Shown here: positions 8,961-18,690 of the stretch, piece after piece
Layout of the letters: each line of letters starts with the position of its first letter
Position numbering within the stretch: the stretch's first letter is position 1
From: Bacillota bacterium
GTDB taxonomy: Bacteria > Bacillota > Clostridia > Lachnospirales > Lachnospiraceae
Reading direction: 5' to 3'
DNA length: 64,000 bases
Assembly: GCA_023458035.1 (NCBI GenBank)
Contig: JAEXAX010000034.1
Span: 62,001 to 126,000, forward strand
The notes under the pieces: model-generated
Told to the model about the DNA's origin: nothing
The model's input: the letters and a program-made list of their open reading frames with translations, nothing else
Databases searched by the model: none
Made by a program: the position numbers and the translations under genes

Positions 8961-11900
8961 ATGCGACAGCACAAGAGTATCAGAAAAATCTTCTCCGGCC
9001 TGGTCGGTATATTGATACTGACACTGGTCATGACACAGGCGGCAGTTCTGCCGGCTGTACCGTTTGCCGGTCTGCGGGCCGCCGCCAGGGAACGGACTGT
9101 ACAAAATCTGGCTAAGAATAAGCCGGTTACCGCCGCGATCACAAAAAGCGGAAATGAAGCCGTAGTCAGTCAGGACAAGCCGTTGACCAATATTGTCAAT
9201 GGTGTATGCACCACAAATGACTATGGTGAATTCGGTCAGGACAGCATTGCCGATGAAAATCTGCGTTCTATGTATGTGCAGGTGGACCTTGAAAAGACCG
9301 CCGATATTCAAAGCGTCAAGCTGTGGCGTTATTTTGAGGATCAACGCACCTATGAGGCAACCGTCGTGGCGGTATCGAATAACGAAAGCTTTTCCGAGCC
9401 GACCATCCTGTACAATTCGGATCAGGCAAATGTTCACGGTTTCGGGGCAGGACAGGATCAGACTTATCAGGAAACTGCGGCCGGCAAGACGCTGACTTTG
9501 CAGACCGCTGTTACCGGTCGTTATGTTCGTGTGTACGGCTATGGTCTGACCAGTCAGGAACATCGGAAGTTTACCAACCACATCGTGGAACTGGAGGTTA
9601 ACGGAACCGAAATCACACAGCCGTCTGAAGCGGAAACGGCTGATGACGAGGCTGAGGCGAATGACGGCGGAAACCCGCAAAGTCCGGGATCGGACAAAAA
9701 GGAATTGTATCTGTCCGATCTGAGATGGAAGTCTGCTGTGGCCGGTGATCAGAATATTATCAGATTAAATCGTTCCTATGATCAGGCTGAGCTGAAGCTG
9801 AAGGTCGCCGGTCAGATCCGAACCTTTGCCAAAGGCATCGGTACGCACGCCGGCTCTCAGATCGTCTATAATGTGGAGGGAAAAGGCTATGAGAGATTTC
9901 AGGCTTATGTCGGACTGGATCAGGAAACACTGGCTTCTTATCAGCAGAATAATCAGGAAGGTATCGTTCGGAACATCCGCGTCAGCTTTGACCGGGGTGA
10001 GGGCTACACGCATGAAGCTGAAATCAACCCGACCATGGATGCCCTGCGCATCGATATTGCGGTGCCGGCCGATGCCAAGCTGATGACCCTGTCAGTGGAT
10101 GCCGGAGAGGTGGAATGGTCCGATCATGTGGACTGGGCAGACGCGAAATTTGTCCTGTCCTATCCGCAGGCTGTCAACCAGGCTCTGGAAAAACCGGTCA
10201 GCTTAAAGAAAAAAGACGGCAGCGCCGCTCCGGGGAATCCTGACCGTCCGGCTGTGATGGCCACCGACGGCAATAAAGATACTTTAAATTATGCAGAGCT
10301 GGGAGCTGACGGCAGCAGAGAATCCTTATACGCTGAGGTGGATTTGAAGGCTACGGCAGAGATCGAATCCGTTGCGCTGTTTCGCTATTTTGCAGATAAG
10401 CGAACCTATGCGGCTACAGTGGTGGCTGTATCCGAGAATGCGGACTTCTCCAATCCGACCATTTTGTATAATTCGGATACCAATGATGTCCATGGCTTGG
10501 GTAAGGGGACGGAAGAAGTGTATCAGGAAACCGCGGAAGGTCGTACCTTTACACCGAAGAATCACGTTTACGGCCGTTATATCAGGGTATATGTATACGG
10601 AAACTCAAATGCTTCGACGACTAACCACATTGTAGAAATCGAGGTCAATGGCTGGCAGTGGCAGGAGGAGGAGCCGGATGAAGCCGCCGCTTCACCGTTT
10701 AAAAATGCTAAAAGTCATATTGATGTACCGGTGGTTTATCCAAATCCGAAAAATCCGGGCATGAAGAATTATGCTACACATCCGGACGTGGTGGATATGG
10801 GACAGGACTGGAACGGTTATCGCTACTGGATGGGGTATACCCCGAATATGCATGGTACCAGCTGGTATGAGAATCCATGTATTCTGGCTTCCCATGACGG
10901 CGAAAGCTGGGAAACTCCGCAAGGACTGACAAATCCCGTTCAGCCGCGTTTTGATCCGGCCGGCGAGACCAATGAGAGCGAACATAACTGTGATACCGAT
11001 TTATTATATGACGCAAAGAACGATCGTTTCATCCTGTACTGGCAGTGGGCCAAGGATACACCGGATTCAAACGGCAAGGTGTTTGCCGAGATCAGAGCCC
11101 GTGTATCCTACGATGGTATTCATTGGGGCACCCAGATCGAAGGCCGCCGCGAGGTTCAGTACGGAGAGCGCGACTATTATGTAACCCTGAGAACCGATGA
11201 CGAGCGGTATTCCGACCTGTCGCCGACCTATGTCTATGATGCGGCCAGCGAAAGCTATCTGATGTGGGCCAATGATACCGGTGACACCGGATACCCGAAT
11301 AAGACCAACCGTGTCTGGATGATGAGCTCGAAAGACCCATTGTCGTTTTCCAAAGAAACAGTCAAGGCAAACCAGCCGAGAGTCTATACCGAAAACTTCC
11401 TCGGGGCGGATGAAAACGGCACTCAGCTACTGCCGTGGCACCAGGATATTCAGTGGATCAAGGAACTGCATTGCTACCTGGCTTTATCACAGGCCTTCCC
11501 GAATGATCAATCTCCGGACGCCACCAGCCTGCGCTTTACCAAGTCGATCGACGGTGTGCACTGGACCCCGATGACTGAAAAACCGATCGTATCCGTGACC
11601 AAGAATAAGCCGGGTGAAAACAAATGGGATTCCGGACAGATCTATCGCTCTACCTATTGGTTTGAGCGGGCAACTGCCGAGAACGGGTATCAGGCCAAGC
11701 TTCATATCATTTACGCGGGGTTGAATAAAGGTCAGATCGACTGGTATATCGGTAAGACAGAGGCTGCTGTGGCAGATACAGAAGCTTACCTCGGTCAGCC
11801 GCTTGGCATGACCGCGGCCAGGAAGGCTCTGCGTCGGGTGATCGACCGCGACCATCCGCTGTATCTGGAAAATTATTATTGGTCGGATGACCTGCGAGAC

Positions 11901-14036
11901 AAACATAACCAAGGGGGAAGCTTTCAGTCTTTAAATGAGACCGATGAAGACCGGGTTGACTCTCCGCTGAAGCTGTGGGAGACCGTGCCGGAGTCACTGA
12001 AGGAGAATACCGTGATCCTGCTGATCCCGGAGCGCAGCCTGAATAATACTGTCCAGGGGCAAAATCCGCAGGCTGTCCGCCAATGGGTGAAGCATAACGT
12101 GGAGCTCTGTAATCAAAATAAGATTCCGGTGGCGGTACAGTGCGTCAACGGTGAGACCAGATCGGACGACACCATTCCATTAGCCTTTTGGGAAGAACTG
12201 GCCGAGGCCAATCCGTATTTGATCGGCTTCAATGCGGCCGAGATGTATAACCGCTTCAACGGAGATAACAGAGACTATGTGATGCAGCTGATCAGAAGCT
12301 GCGCAGCCAATGGGTTGACCATGTTGTGGACTGATACCAATATCTTTGGCGATGGTGAATTCAAAGATAAGGGAGTGCTGTATGAATGGCTGGAGAAGGA
12401 CGACCGGCTGTCCTCTCTGATGCGTGAAAACAAAGAATATATCGCCATGATATATAAGGAATCCTATGGCCGGCCGGATACCGAAGCCCTGTACCTGGGC
12501 ATGTGGCTGGCAGGTTATTGTGCCAACTGGGGCATTGCCTCCGACTGGTGGCACTGGCAGCTTGACGGTAACGGCTCCCTGTTCGGACAGCGCACCGCCG
12601 GTGACGCCTGGAAGCAATGCTTTACCTGGCCGGAAAACCTGTACAGTCAGGATATTATCCGATCCGTCAGCATGGGAGCGACCTGCTTTAAATCCGAAGC
12701 CCAGTGGTACTCGAACGGCAGCAAGGGCAAACGTCTGCCGGCGTATCAGTACTCATTGATCCCGACTCTGCAGGGGATCGTGGATGGGTCGATCGCCATT
12801 CCGAGTATGGATGAGGTCAAGCAGTCCGTGAAGTATGTGGCCATCGGGCGTGATAACTGGAACGATTTTTATTATAACAAAGAGAAATCGCAGCTATATC
12901 CGGCAACCGGCCGTTATGGCATCATTCCGTATGTACCGGCATTGGCGCCGCAGGAAGCGTTGGCCGACCTGCCGACCGGTTCTGCACCGATCAGCAAGGA
13001 AGCGATGGATGCTCTGTATTCGCAGCAGTACGACGGAAACGGCTGGCTTGTCAGACAGGGAAAAACCAGTTACTTTATGAATTCCAGTGAAGATGTAGAT
13101 GAGGAGCAGACAGCATCCTTTGCAGTCGAAAGCTTTGGCGGCAGTCAGCTGACCATTAAAGCTGCACCGCATGCTTATGCCGTATTGACCGAAAAAACAG
13201 ATCGCCTGAATGTGAAACTGAGCAACTACCGCATCGACAAGAGCGAGCTGTGGGATGGCACGATTGCGAACGGATTCAATGACAGCCAGGCCTATGAGTA
13301 CACCTGGCAGCTGATTGATCGGATGGAAAAGGGAACTCAGAAGGATACCGAAAAACGTGAAACTGTGCTGACGCTGTGGTCAGAAACAAAACCGGAGCTG
13401 ACCGAACGGACAGAAGGTACACCGGTCGAATTTCGGGCCGATCACTACAGTCGTCCGTACAGCATCAATATCGCTGAAACCGGCGAGGTGCAGACGGACG
13501 GCAAAAAGCAGTGGCAGATCATCGTCGCCCATAACGGTTATGTGGAATTTGATCTGCTGACCAAGCAGGAAGAACCGCAGCCGCAGCCAAATCCGGAAAA
13601 GGCAACTTACCATATGTCATACGACCTAAACGGAGGCACTTTAAACGGTCGGACCGGTGTGGTCGTGATCGATGCCAAGGAAGGTGACACTATTATCCTG
13701 CCGGACGCACCGACCAGAGCCGGATATAGATTTACCTACTGGAAGGGCTCCAGATACATGCCGGGTGACAAATATGTTGTCCGCGGCCATCATACCTTTA
13801 CAGCACAGTGGGAAAAAAGCGAAGAGAACAAAAAGCCGGATGATTCGGATGCTAATAAGAAACAGGCCGACCATAAAAAGCCGGATGGAAATCAGACCAA
13901 GGCGGATCATAATCGGGGAAAAACAGTTCCGGGCACCGGCGACGGCAACCGATCGTATTTGTGGCTTGGCCTGTCGGGCATTTGTGCGGCAGTTATTTGT
14001 GTACTGCTGTTTATCAGAGTTCGCAAGAAGAAATAG
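8961..14036 (+). CDS. Very large cell-wall-anchored GH98-type glycoside hydrolase with discoidin and NPCBM domains
   Basis: 1691-aa multidomain surface protein. Order: signal peptide (about 1-42); F5/8 type C (discoidin-like) domain (about 48-215); acidic linker; NPCBM-like domain (about 247-400, starting ELYLSDLRWKSA); second discoidin-like domain (about 405-565); a five-bladed-propeller-like module with repeated SxDGxxW motifs (about 585-945; HDGESW, YDGIHW, IDGVHW); GH98 catalytic domain (about 953-1290, from RDHPLYLENYYW, with LIGFNAAEMYNRF and a DWWHWQ region); GH98 C-terminal domain (to about 1530); an InlB B-repeat (about 1546-1612); a Lys/Asp-rich linker; and a VPGTGD sorting motif with membrane helix and RVRKKK. 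The two discoidin-like domains resemble each other closely (NSD...VHGxG...YQETA), suggesting internal duplication. The propeller may be catalytic (sialidase/GH43-like) or binding; I cannot tell. Confidence 0.82.
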   Translation: MRQHKSIRKIFSGLVGILILTLVMTQAAVLPAVPFAGLRAAARERTVQNLAKNKPVTAAITKSGNEAVVSQDKPLTNIVNGVCTTNDYGEFGQDSIADENLRSMYVQVDLEKTADIQSVKLWRYFEDQRTYEATVVAVSNNESFSEPTILYNSDQANVHGFGAGQDQTYQETAAGKTLTLQTAVTGRYVRVYGYGLTSQEHRKFTNHIVELEVNGTEITQPSEAETADDEAEANDGGNPQSPGSDKKELYLSDLRWKSAVAGDQNIIRLNRSYDQAELKLKVAGQIRTFAKGIGTHAGSQIVYNVEGKGYERFQAYVGLDQETLASYQQNNQEGIVRNIRVSFDRGEGYTHEAEINPTMDALRIDIAVPADAKLMTLSVDAGEVEWSDHVDWADAKFVLSYPQAVNQALEKPVSLKKKDGSAAPGNPDRPAVMATDGNKDTLNYAELGADGSRESLYAEVDLKATAEIESVALFRYFADKRTYAATVVAVSENADFSNPTILYNSDTNDVHGLGKGTEEVYQETAEGRTFTPKNHVYGRYIRVYVYGNSNASTTNHIVEIEVNGWQWQEEEPDEAAASPFKNAKSHIDVPVVYPNPKNPGMKNYATHPDVVDMGQDWNGYRYWMGYTPNMHGTSWYENPCILASHDGESWETPQGLTNPVQPRFDPAGETNESEHNCDTDLLYDAKNDRFILYWQWAKDTPDSNGKVFAEIRARVSYDGIHWGTQIEGRREVQYGERDYYVTLRTDDERYSDLSPTYVYDAASESYLMWANDTGDTGYPNKTNRVWMMSSKDPLSFSKETVKANQPRVYTENFLGADENGTQLLPWHQDIQWIKELHCYLALSQAFPNDQSPDATSLRFTKSIDGVHWTPMTEKPIVSVTKNKPGENKWDSGQIYRSTYWFERATAENGYQAKLHIIYAGLNKGQIDWYIGKTEAAVADTEAYLGQPLGMTAARKALRRVIDRDHPLYLENYYWSDDLRDKHNQGGSFQSLNETDEDRVDSPLKLWETVPESLKENTVILLIPERSLNNTVQGQNPQAVRQWVKHNVELCNQNKIPVAVQCVNGETRSDDTIPLAFWEELAEANPYLIGFNAAEMYNRFNGDNRDYVMQLIRSCAANGLTMLWTDTNIFGDGEFKDKGVLYEWLEKDDRLSSLMRENKEYIAMIYKESYGRPDTEALYLGMWLAGYCANWGIASDWWHWQLDGNGSLFGQRTAGDAWKQCFTWPENLYSQDIIRSVSMGATCFKSEAQWYSNGSKGKRLPAYQYSLIPTLQGIVDGSIAIPSMDEVKQSVKYVAIGRDNWNDFYYNKEKSQLYPATGRYGIIPYVPALAPQEALADLPTGSAPISKEAMDALYSQQYDGNGWLVRQGKTSYFMNSSEDVDEEQTASFAVESFGGSQLTIKAAPHAYAVLTEKTDRLNVKLSNYRIDKSELWDGTIANGFNDSQAYEYTWQLIDRMEKGTQKDTEKRETVLTLWSETKPELTERTEGTPVEFRADHYSRPYSINIAETGEVQTDGKKQWQIIVAHNGYVEFDLLTKQEEPQPQPNPEKATYHMSYDLNGGTLNGRTGVVVIDAKEGDTIILPDAPTRAGYRFTYWKGSRYMPGDKYVVRGHHTFTAQWEKSEENKKPDDSDANKKQADHKKPDGNQTKADHNRGKTVPGTGDGNRSYLWLGLSGICAAVICVLLFIRVRKKK

Positions 14037-14080
14037 GTGAGCCGAAATGGTGGCAGGAAGACAATAAAATAAATAGATAC

Positions 14081-14131
14081 TTGACACATACTCCCCCCTA
14101 GTATATCATTACTGATAGTAGGGGGGAGTAT
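14081..14131 (+). promoter_or_regulatory. Copper-operon promoter with CsoR-type operator
   Basis: TTGACA (14081-14086), 17 bp, TATCAT (14104-14109). A perfect 13-bp inverted repeat, ATACTCCCCCCTA (14088-14100) and TAGGGGGGAGTAT (14119-14131), overlaps the spacer and the bases after the -10. G-tract/C-tract arms with a TA step are typical of CsoR-family sites. It lies 38 bp before the CsoR-type gene, so autoregulation together with copA is expected. Confidence 0.85.
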
Positions 14132-14168
14132 TATTATCCCGAAAGGCTTGTATAAAGGAGTGGAGGAT

Positions 14169-14462
14169 ATGGAGCAAAGCCCGCAGAAAACGACCAAGCG
14201 GACGGTGGATCAGAAGGCGGTTTTATTGAACCGATTGAAGCGAATCGAGGGGCAGATTCGCGGCCTGGCCAGACTGGTCGAAACAGATACCTATTGCAAT
14301 GACATCCTGCAGCAGTCCATTTCGGCGCGCTCGGCATTGGACGGCTTTAACCGGGAATTACTCGGCCTTCATATCCGCAGCTGCGTGTCCGAGGGCATCA
14401 AGCGGGATGATGACGAGGTGATCGACGAGCTGCTGGACACGCTGAGAAAACTGATGAAGTAG
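14169..14462 (+). CDS. csoR: CsoR-family metal-sensing transcriptional repressor
   Basis: 97-aa all-helical repressor of the CsoR/DUF156 family. The N-terminal helix has the family signature LLNRLKRIEGQIRGLARLVE. The copper ligands are Cys in 'TYCNDILQQ' and the His-x3-Cys pair in GLHIRSCV, the Cys/His/Cys set that binds Cu(I). When apo it should occupy the inverted repeat upstream; copper binding releases it. The ATG at 14169 is preferred over an upstream TTG (14148) because AAGGAG is 8 bases before it. It is transcribed with copA, which starts 52 bp after the stop. Confidence 0.9.
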   Translation: MEQSPQKTTKRTVDQKAVLLNRLKRIEGQIRGLARLVETDTYCNDILQQSISARSALDGFNRELLGLHIRSCVSEGIKRDDDEVIDELLDTLRKLMK

Positions 14463-14514
14463 GGTTCCGATCGGGAGCCGGCTGTTTCCGATACGGATTA
14501 GAAAGCAGGTAGAG

Positions 14515-17079
14515 ATGAAACAATATATCGTAACCGGTATGACCTGTGCCGCCTGTCAGTCCCGGGTGGAAAAGGCAGTCGAAAAGCTGCCGGGGGTTCA
14601 GGCGGTCAGCGTTTCGTTGCTGACAAATTCTATGGGGGTGGAAGGTGAGGCGACGGATGCCGAGGTGTTGGCAGCGGTAAAAGCGGCCGGCTACGAAGCC
14701 TTGGTGAAGGGCGCCGATATCGACAGTGAAAACAAAAGAGGCGGCTCGGCGGCAGCCGGATGGGCGGCCGAAGAGGAGGCTTTGAAAGATCATGAAACCC
14801 CCAGATTGGTGCGCAGACTGAGGTGGTCGATCGGGTTTCTGATCATCCTGATGTATATCACCATGGGTCACAATATGCTGAACTGGCCATTGCCGGTATT
14901 TTTATCGCATAATCATCTCGGTTTGGCATTGACCCAGATGCTGCTTAGCATTATTGTCCTGTATATCAATAAGGACTTTTTTATCTCAGGTTTTCGTGCC
15001 CTGTTTCATGGCAGTCCGAATATGGACTCCCTGGTGGCCCTGGGCTCATCGGTCTCCTTTGGCTGGTCCCTCTATGTGTTTTATCGGCTGACGGTGATGA
15101 TTACCAATGGTGCGGTGAATACTGAGCTGATGGGTCTTTATCATATGCAGCTGTATTTTGAGTCGGCAGCCATGATTCCGGCCCTGATCACAGTCGGAAA
15201 AACTATGGAGGCATTATCGAAGGGGAGAACCACGGATGCCTTGAAGAGTCTGATGAAGCTGGCGCCGAAGACGGCGGTCATCGAGCGGGAAGGGCAACTG
15301 ATCACGGTGGAGATCGATGAGGTGCAAAAGGGCGATGTGTTCATCGTTAAGCCGGGTGAGGCCATACCGGTAGACGGTGTGATCCTGGAAGGTGAGACGG
15401 CTGTGGATGAAGCGGCCCTGACCGGAGAGTCGATTCCGGTTGATAAGACCATCGGAGATTTTGTCAGTGCGGCCACTATGAATCAATCCGGCTTTATTCG
15501 GGCCAGAGCCGGCAGGGTCGGCCGGGATACGACTTTCGCGCAGATTATTCAGATGGTCAGTGATGCGGCTGCCACCAAGGCGCCGATCGCCCGCATCGCC
15601 GATCTGGTTTCCGGTATCTTCGTACCGGCAGTCATCCTGATTGCGGGGGCGGTCTTTGCAGTCTGGATGTTTATCGGCGCGGGAACGGCCTTTTCCTTGG
15701 AACGGGGTATTAGCGTATTGGTGATCAGCTGTCCCTGCGCGCTGGGGCTGGCGACACCGGTGGCGATTATGGTCGGAAACGGCATGGGAGCAAAGAACGG
15801 CATTCTGTTTAAGACCAGCGAGTCGTTGGAGATTACCGGAAAGGTGCAGATCGTCGCCCTGGATAAGACCGGTACCATCACTGCCGGAAGGCCGGAGGTG
15901 ACGGATGTTCTGCCGGCGGCCGGGGTGACAACCGAAGAGCTGCTGCAAACGGCGTTTCTGCTGGAGGAGCGCAGCGAGCATCCGCTGGCCAGAGCGGTGA
16001 TCGCCGCTGTGCCGGAGCGGCCGCCTGCGTCTGCGCCGATCGAAAACTGGAGGGCTTTGGCCGGCAGCGGTATCTCGGCCGAGCAAAATGGTGAGAAGCT
16101 GTATGCCGGTTCAGGCGCCTTTATCCGAACCGTGGGAACGGTGGATGCAGCCATGGCGGCTGAGGAGCTTCGCCTGGCAGAAGCCGGAAAAACCCCGCTG
16201 TATTTTGCCAAAGGCAGTCAGATCCTCGGTATCATTGCCGTGGCCGATGTCATCAAGCCGGAATCGGCAGCGGCTGTACGGGAGCTTAGAAATATGGGTA
16301 TCGAGGTCGTCATGCTGACCGGTGACAATGAGCACACGGCTCAGGCCATCGGCCGGCAGGCGGGTGTTAACCATGTCATCGCCGGTGTGCTGCCGGACGG
16401 CAAGGAGGCGGTCATTCGCAAGCTGCAGACCTACGGTCGGGTAGCCATGGTCGGTGACGGTATCAACGATGCCCCGGCCTTGACAGGGGCGGACATCGGT
16501 ATTGCCATCGGCGCCGGTGCGGATGTGGCCGTGGACTCGGCCGATGTGGTGCTGATGAATTCGAAACTGACAGATGTTTCGGCCGCAATTCGCCTCAGTC
16601 GGGCAACCTTAAGAAATATTCATGAGAACCTGTTCTGGGCGTTTATCTATAATATATTGCTCATTCCGGTGGCGGCCGGTATTGTTCCGGGTCTTCGGCT
16701 GGATCCCATGTGGGGAGCGGCAGCCATGTCATTGTCCAGCTTCACAGTCTGCATGAATGCCCTGCGCCTAAACCTGTTTAAGGTGCATAATACGAAACAT
16801 GATCACACAATCAAACGGCCGGTCAGAATCCCGGCGGAAAGGATCAATATGGAAATGAACCGAAAAGAAAATAAGCTGATCGTCGAAGTGGAAGGCATGA
16901 TGTGCGGCCACTGCGAAGCAATTGTTAAGAAGGCGCTGGAAGCAGTCGACGGTGTGGCAGCAGCGCTGCCGTCCCATGAGGCGGGCACTGTTGAACTGAC
17001 GCTCAGTAAAGAGGTATCGGCAGAAACGATCAAGGAAGTAATCGAGAGCAAGGATTATACGTTTAAGGGTATGAGATAG
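14515..17079 (+). CDS. copA: Cu(I)-exporting P1B-type ATPase with fused C-terminal CopZ-like domain
   Basis: 854-aa membrane copper pump. Order: N-terminal heavy-metal domain with GMTCAAC (about residues 6-12); linker; membrane helices from about 105; actuator loop with TGES (about 302); the intramembrane metal site CPC in SCPCALGLATP (about 405); phosphorylation site DKTGT (about 450); nucleotide-domain SEHPLA; hinge GDGINDAPAL (about 650); and final helices to about 755. After a His-containing linker there is a second heavy-metal domain with MMCGHC (about 798), which resembles the free chaperone CopZ. Most CopA proteins carry such domains only at the N-terminus, so this looks like a CopA-CopZ fusion. 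The upstream CsoR operator supports copper as substrate. Confidence 0.93.
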   Translation: MKQYIVTGMTCAACQSRVEKAVEKLPGVQAVSVSLLTNSMGVEGEATDAEVLAAVKAAGYEALVKGADIDSENKRGGSAAAGWAAEEEALKDHETPRLVRRLRWSIGFLIILMYITMGHNMLNWPLPVFLSHNHLGLALTQMLLSIIVLYINKDFFISGFRALFHGSPNMDSLVALGSSVSFGWSLYVFYRLTVMITNGAVNTELMGLYHMQLYFESAAMIPALITVGKTMEALSKGRTTDALKSLMKLAPKTAVIEREGQLITVEIDEVQKGDVFIVKPGEAIPVDGVILEGETAVDEAALTGESIPVDKTIGDFVSAATMNQSGFIRARAGRVGRDTTFAQIIQMVSDAAATKAPIARIADLVSGIFVPAVILIAGAVFAVWMFIGAGTAFSLERGISVLVISCPCALGLATPVAIMVGNGMGAKNGILFKTSESLEITGKVQIVALDKTGTITAGRPEVTDVLPAAGVTTEELLQTAFLLEERSEHPLARAVIAAVPERPPASAPIENWRALAGSGISAEQNGEKLYAGSGAFIRTVGTVDAAMAAEELRLAEAGKTPLYFAKGSQILGIIAVADVIKPESAAAVRELRNMGIEVVMLTGDNEHTAQAIGRQAGVNHVIAGVLPDGKEAVIRKLQTYGRVAMVGDGINDAPALTGADIGIAIGAGADVAVDSADVVLMNSKLTDVSAAIRLSRATLRNIHENLFWAFIYNILLIPVAAGIVPGLRLDPMWGAAAMSLSSFTVCMNALRLNLFKVHNTKHDHTIKRPVRIPAERINMEMNRKENKLIVEVEGMMCGHCEAIVKKALEAVDGVAAALPSHEAGTVELTLSKEVSAETIKEVIESKDYTFKGMR

Positions 17080-17123
17080 GTTTTGAGAGTGAAAAAATGA
17101 ATCAAGCGGATAGGTAAGCTTAA

Positions 17124-17166
17124 AAGCGGGGGATGGCGCAGAACCATCTCCTGCTTCTTTTATATG
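17124..17166 (+). terminator. Intrinsic terminator after copA
   Basis: 13-bp stem with two G-U pairs (AAGCGGGGGATGG against CCATCTCCTGCTT, 7-nt loop) followed by CTTTTATAT, about 45 bp downstream of the copA stop. Confidence 0.8.
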
Positions 17167-17311
17167 TATCATTTTAAAAGTGAAAACGGGTTTTATTGAA
17201 GTGAAATAAGACGTTACATATCGGCTAAAAATAGCTGCGAACAGAGATGATGAATGATATTTTTGCCGAGATATACTAAATAATCACTTGGTGTGGTTTT
17301 GGACTTGCTTC

Positions 17312-17543
17312 ATGACAGATGTGGCGATACAGAACACAGGGGGCGACAGCAGAATAATAAAGGATTTTATGTGAGCGTCTTACTTTCATTGAAAAGCTGG
17401 GAGAAAGCTTCAACATCAGAGAAATTGCCTTTGATAGATGGGGAGCAGTTCAGATGATGCAGAACTTAGAGAATATGGGTTTTACCGTAGTTCCTTTTGG
17501 ACAAGGCTTTAAAGCTATGAGCCCATCAACGAAAAAACTGATT
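17312..17543 (+). pseudogene. Scar: fused fragments of a GNAT gene and a phage terminase gene
   Basis: 17312-17383 is nearly identical to 20773-20843 (inside the GNAT acetyltransferase gene), and 17383-17543 is nearly identical to 21464-21623 (inside the terminase large-subunit remnant). The two are joined directly, leaving out about 620 bp that lie between them in the other copy. It therefore looks like a second, internally deleted copy of the same locus that decayed in place. It has no long open frame. The surrounding 17167-17311 and 17544-17770 hold no gene I can support. Confidence 0.75.
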
Positions 17544-17784
17544 TGATAGTCACAGCAGGTGTAAGTTCATAGATAACAATAGTGGCCATTTGCTCCGGTT
17601 ATGGCCTTTTTGACTTGTGAAAAATCAAAGAATATATTATTTTTATTGTAACGAAAGGGCTGAAAAAATAAAAAATGCGAAACGCAGAAAAAATGTCGCG
17701 TTTACCATTGACAAATACGTTTTAGGAAGATAACTCCCGGTTTGTATGGATATGTAAATTGGAATTATAATAGGAGTGTTGCAA

Positions 17785-18471
17785 GTGAGAGATAAAAGCA
17801 ATAAAAAATTTTGGAATAAATTTGCCAAGCTGTATGCTCCTTTTATGAAGAAGGATAAAGGAGTTTATGAGAAAGTTTGCAGATATATTTGTCCTTATTT
17901 GAATAAAAATATGAATGTACTAGAACTTGCTTGTGGTTCAGGGCAACTGTCGTTTAGTCTTTCAAAGCATACTAAAAGTTGGATTGGAACAGATTTTTCC
18001 GAACAAATGTTTTTCCTTTTTCCCAGCTGACAATAGTCACATTGTTGGATTGGAACAGATTTTTCCGAACAAATGATTCTGGAAGCAAGGAAGCGTGGAG
18101 AATATGAAAACCTTATATTTGAAATAGCCGATGCAACATCATTATCTTTTGCAGATGGAAAATTTGATTGTGTGGTAATTGCTAATGCGCTTCATATTAT
18201 GCCTAAACCATATAAGGCAATGAAAGAAATATATAGAGTATTAAAATCCGATGGTATTTTGGTTGCTCCTACTTTTCTCTGGAAAGAGGGAAGGAGAAGA
18301 AAAATTATAAAAAAGATGATGTCCATTTTGGGATTTAGGATGTATCACGAATGGGATAAAAAGCAATTTGAAGATTTTATTGAGGAATATGGATTTTCAG
18401 TAGTTGACATGAAATTGGTACATGGGGGGCTTGCACCGGTTGGTGTGATGATTGCCAAAAGAGTAGCATAA
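17785..18471 (+). pseudogene. Class I SAM-dependent methyltransferase, interrupted by a 66-bp insertion with two stops
   Basis: The two halves together make a small class I methyltransferase: motif I VLELACGSGQLSF, acidic GTDFSEQM, DATSLSFADGKFDCVVIANALH (motif IV region), and AMKEIYRVLKSDGIL. Between SEQM and ILEARKRG a 66-bp insertion repeats 32 bp of the gene and adds 34 unrelated bp. The insertion keeps frame (66 = 22 x 3) but brings in TGA and TAG, so translation ends after about 80 residues. The GTG at 17785 has AGGAG 8 bases upstream; the longer GTG at 17776 overlaps that site. Removal of one repeat unit would restore about 207 aa. Base composition is AT-rich. Confidence 0.8.
17978..18075 (+). 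repeat. 32-bp direct repeat around a 34-bp insert
   Basis: The 32 bases at 17978-18009 recur exactly at 18044-18075, separated by 34 bp (18010-18043) with no similarity to the host gene. The repeat lies within the methyltransferase coding sequence (KSWIGTDFSEQM) and is what breaks it. Confidence 0.9.
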
Positions 18472-18690
18472 CAGATTTTATTCTTGTGAATAAAAATTTC
18501 ATACAAATGGTTATCAAAGGCGATAGAGAAAAACGATCGTCTTTTTGCAAATTATATAGAGAAATTGCAACAAGAAAACAGAGGACGAACACCACAGGTA
18601 AAGAAGAACGAGTTAGACCTATAAAACTATTTGAAAAATGATATAATAAAATAATAAATAAGTATTTGATTTTTGGAGGTGCTTAAATTT

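Noticed and set aside
8400..9680. 426-codon open frame on the minus strand across the GH98 genes
   Set aside because: Antisense to two well-supported genes, no family resemblance, caused by codon bias in G+C-rich DNA.
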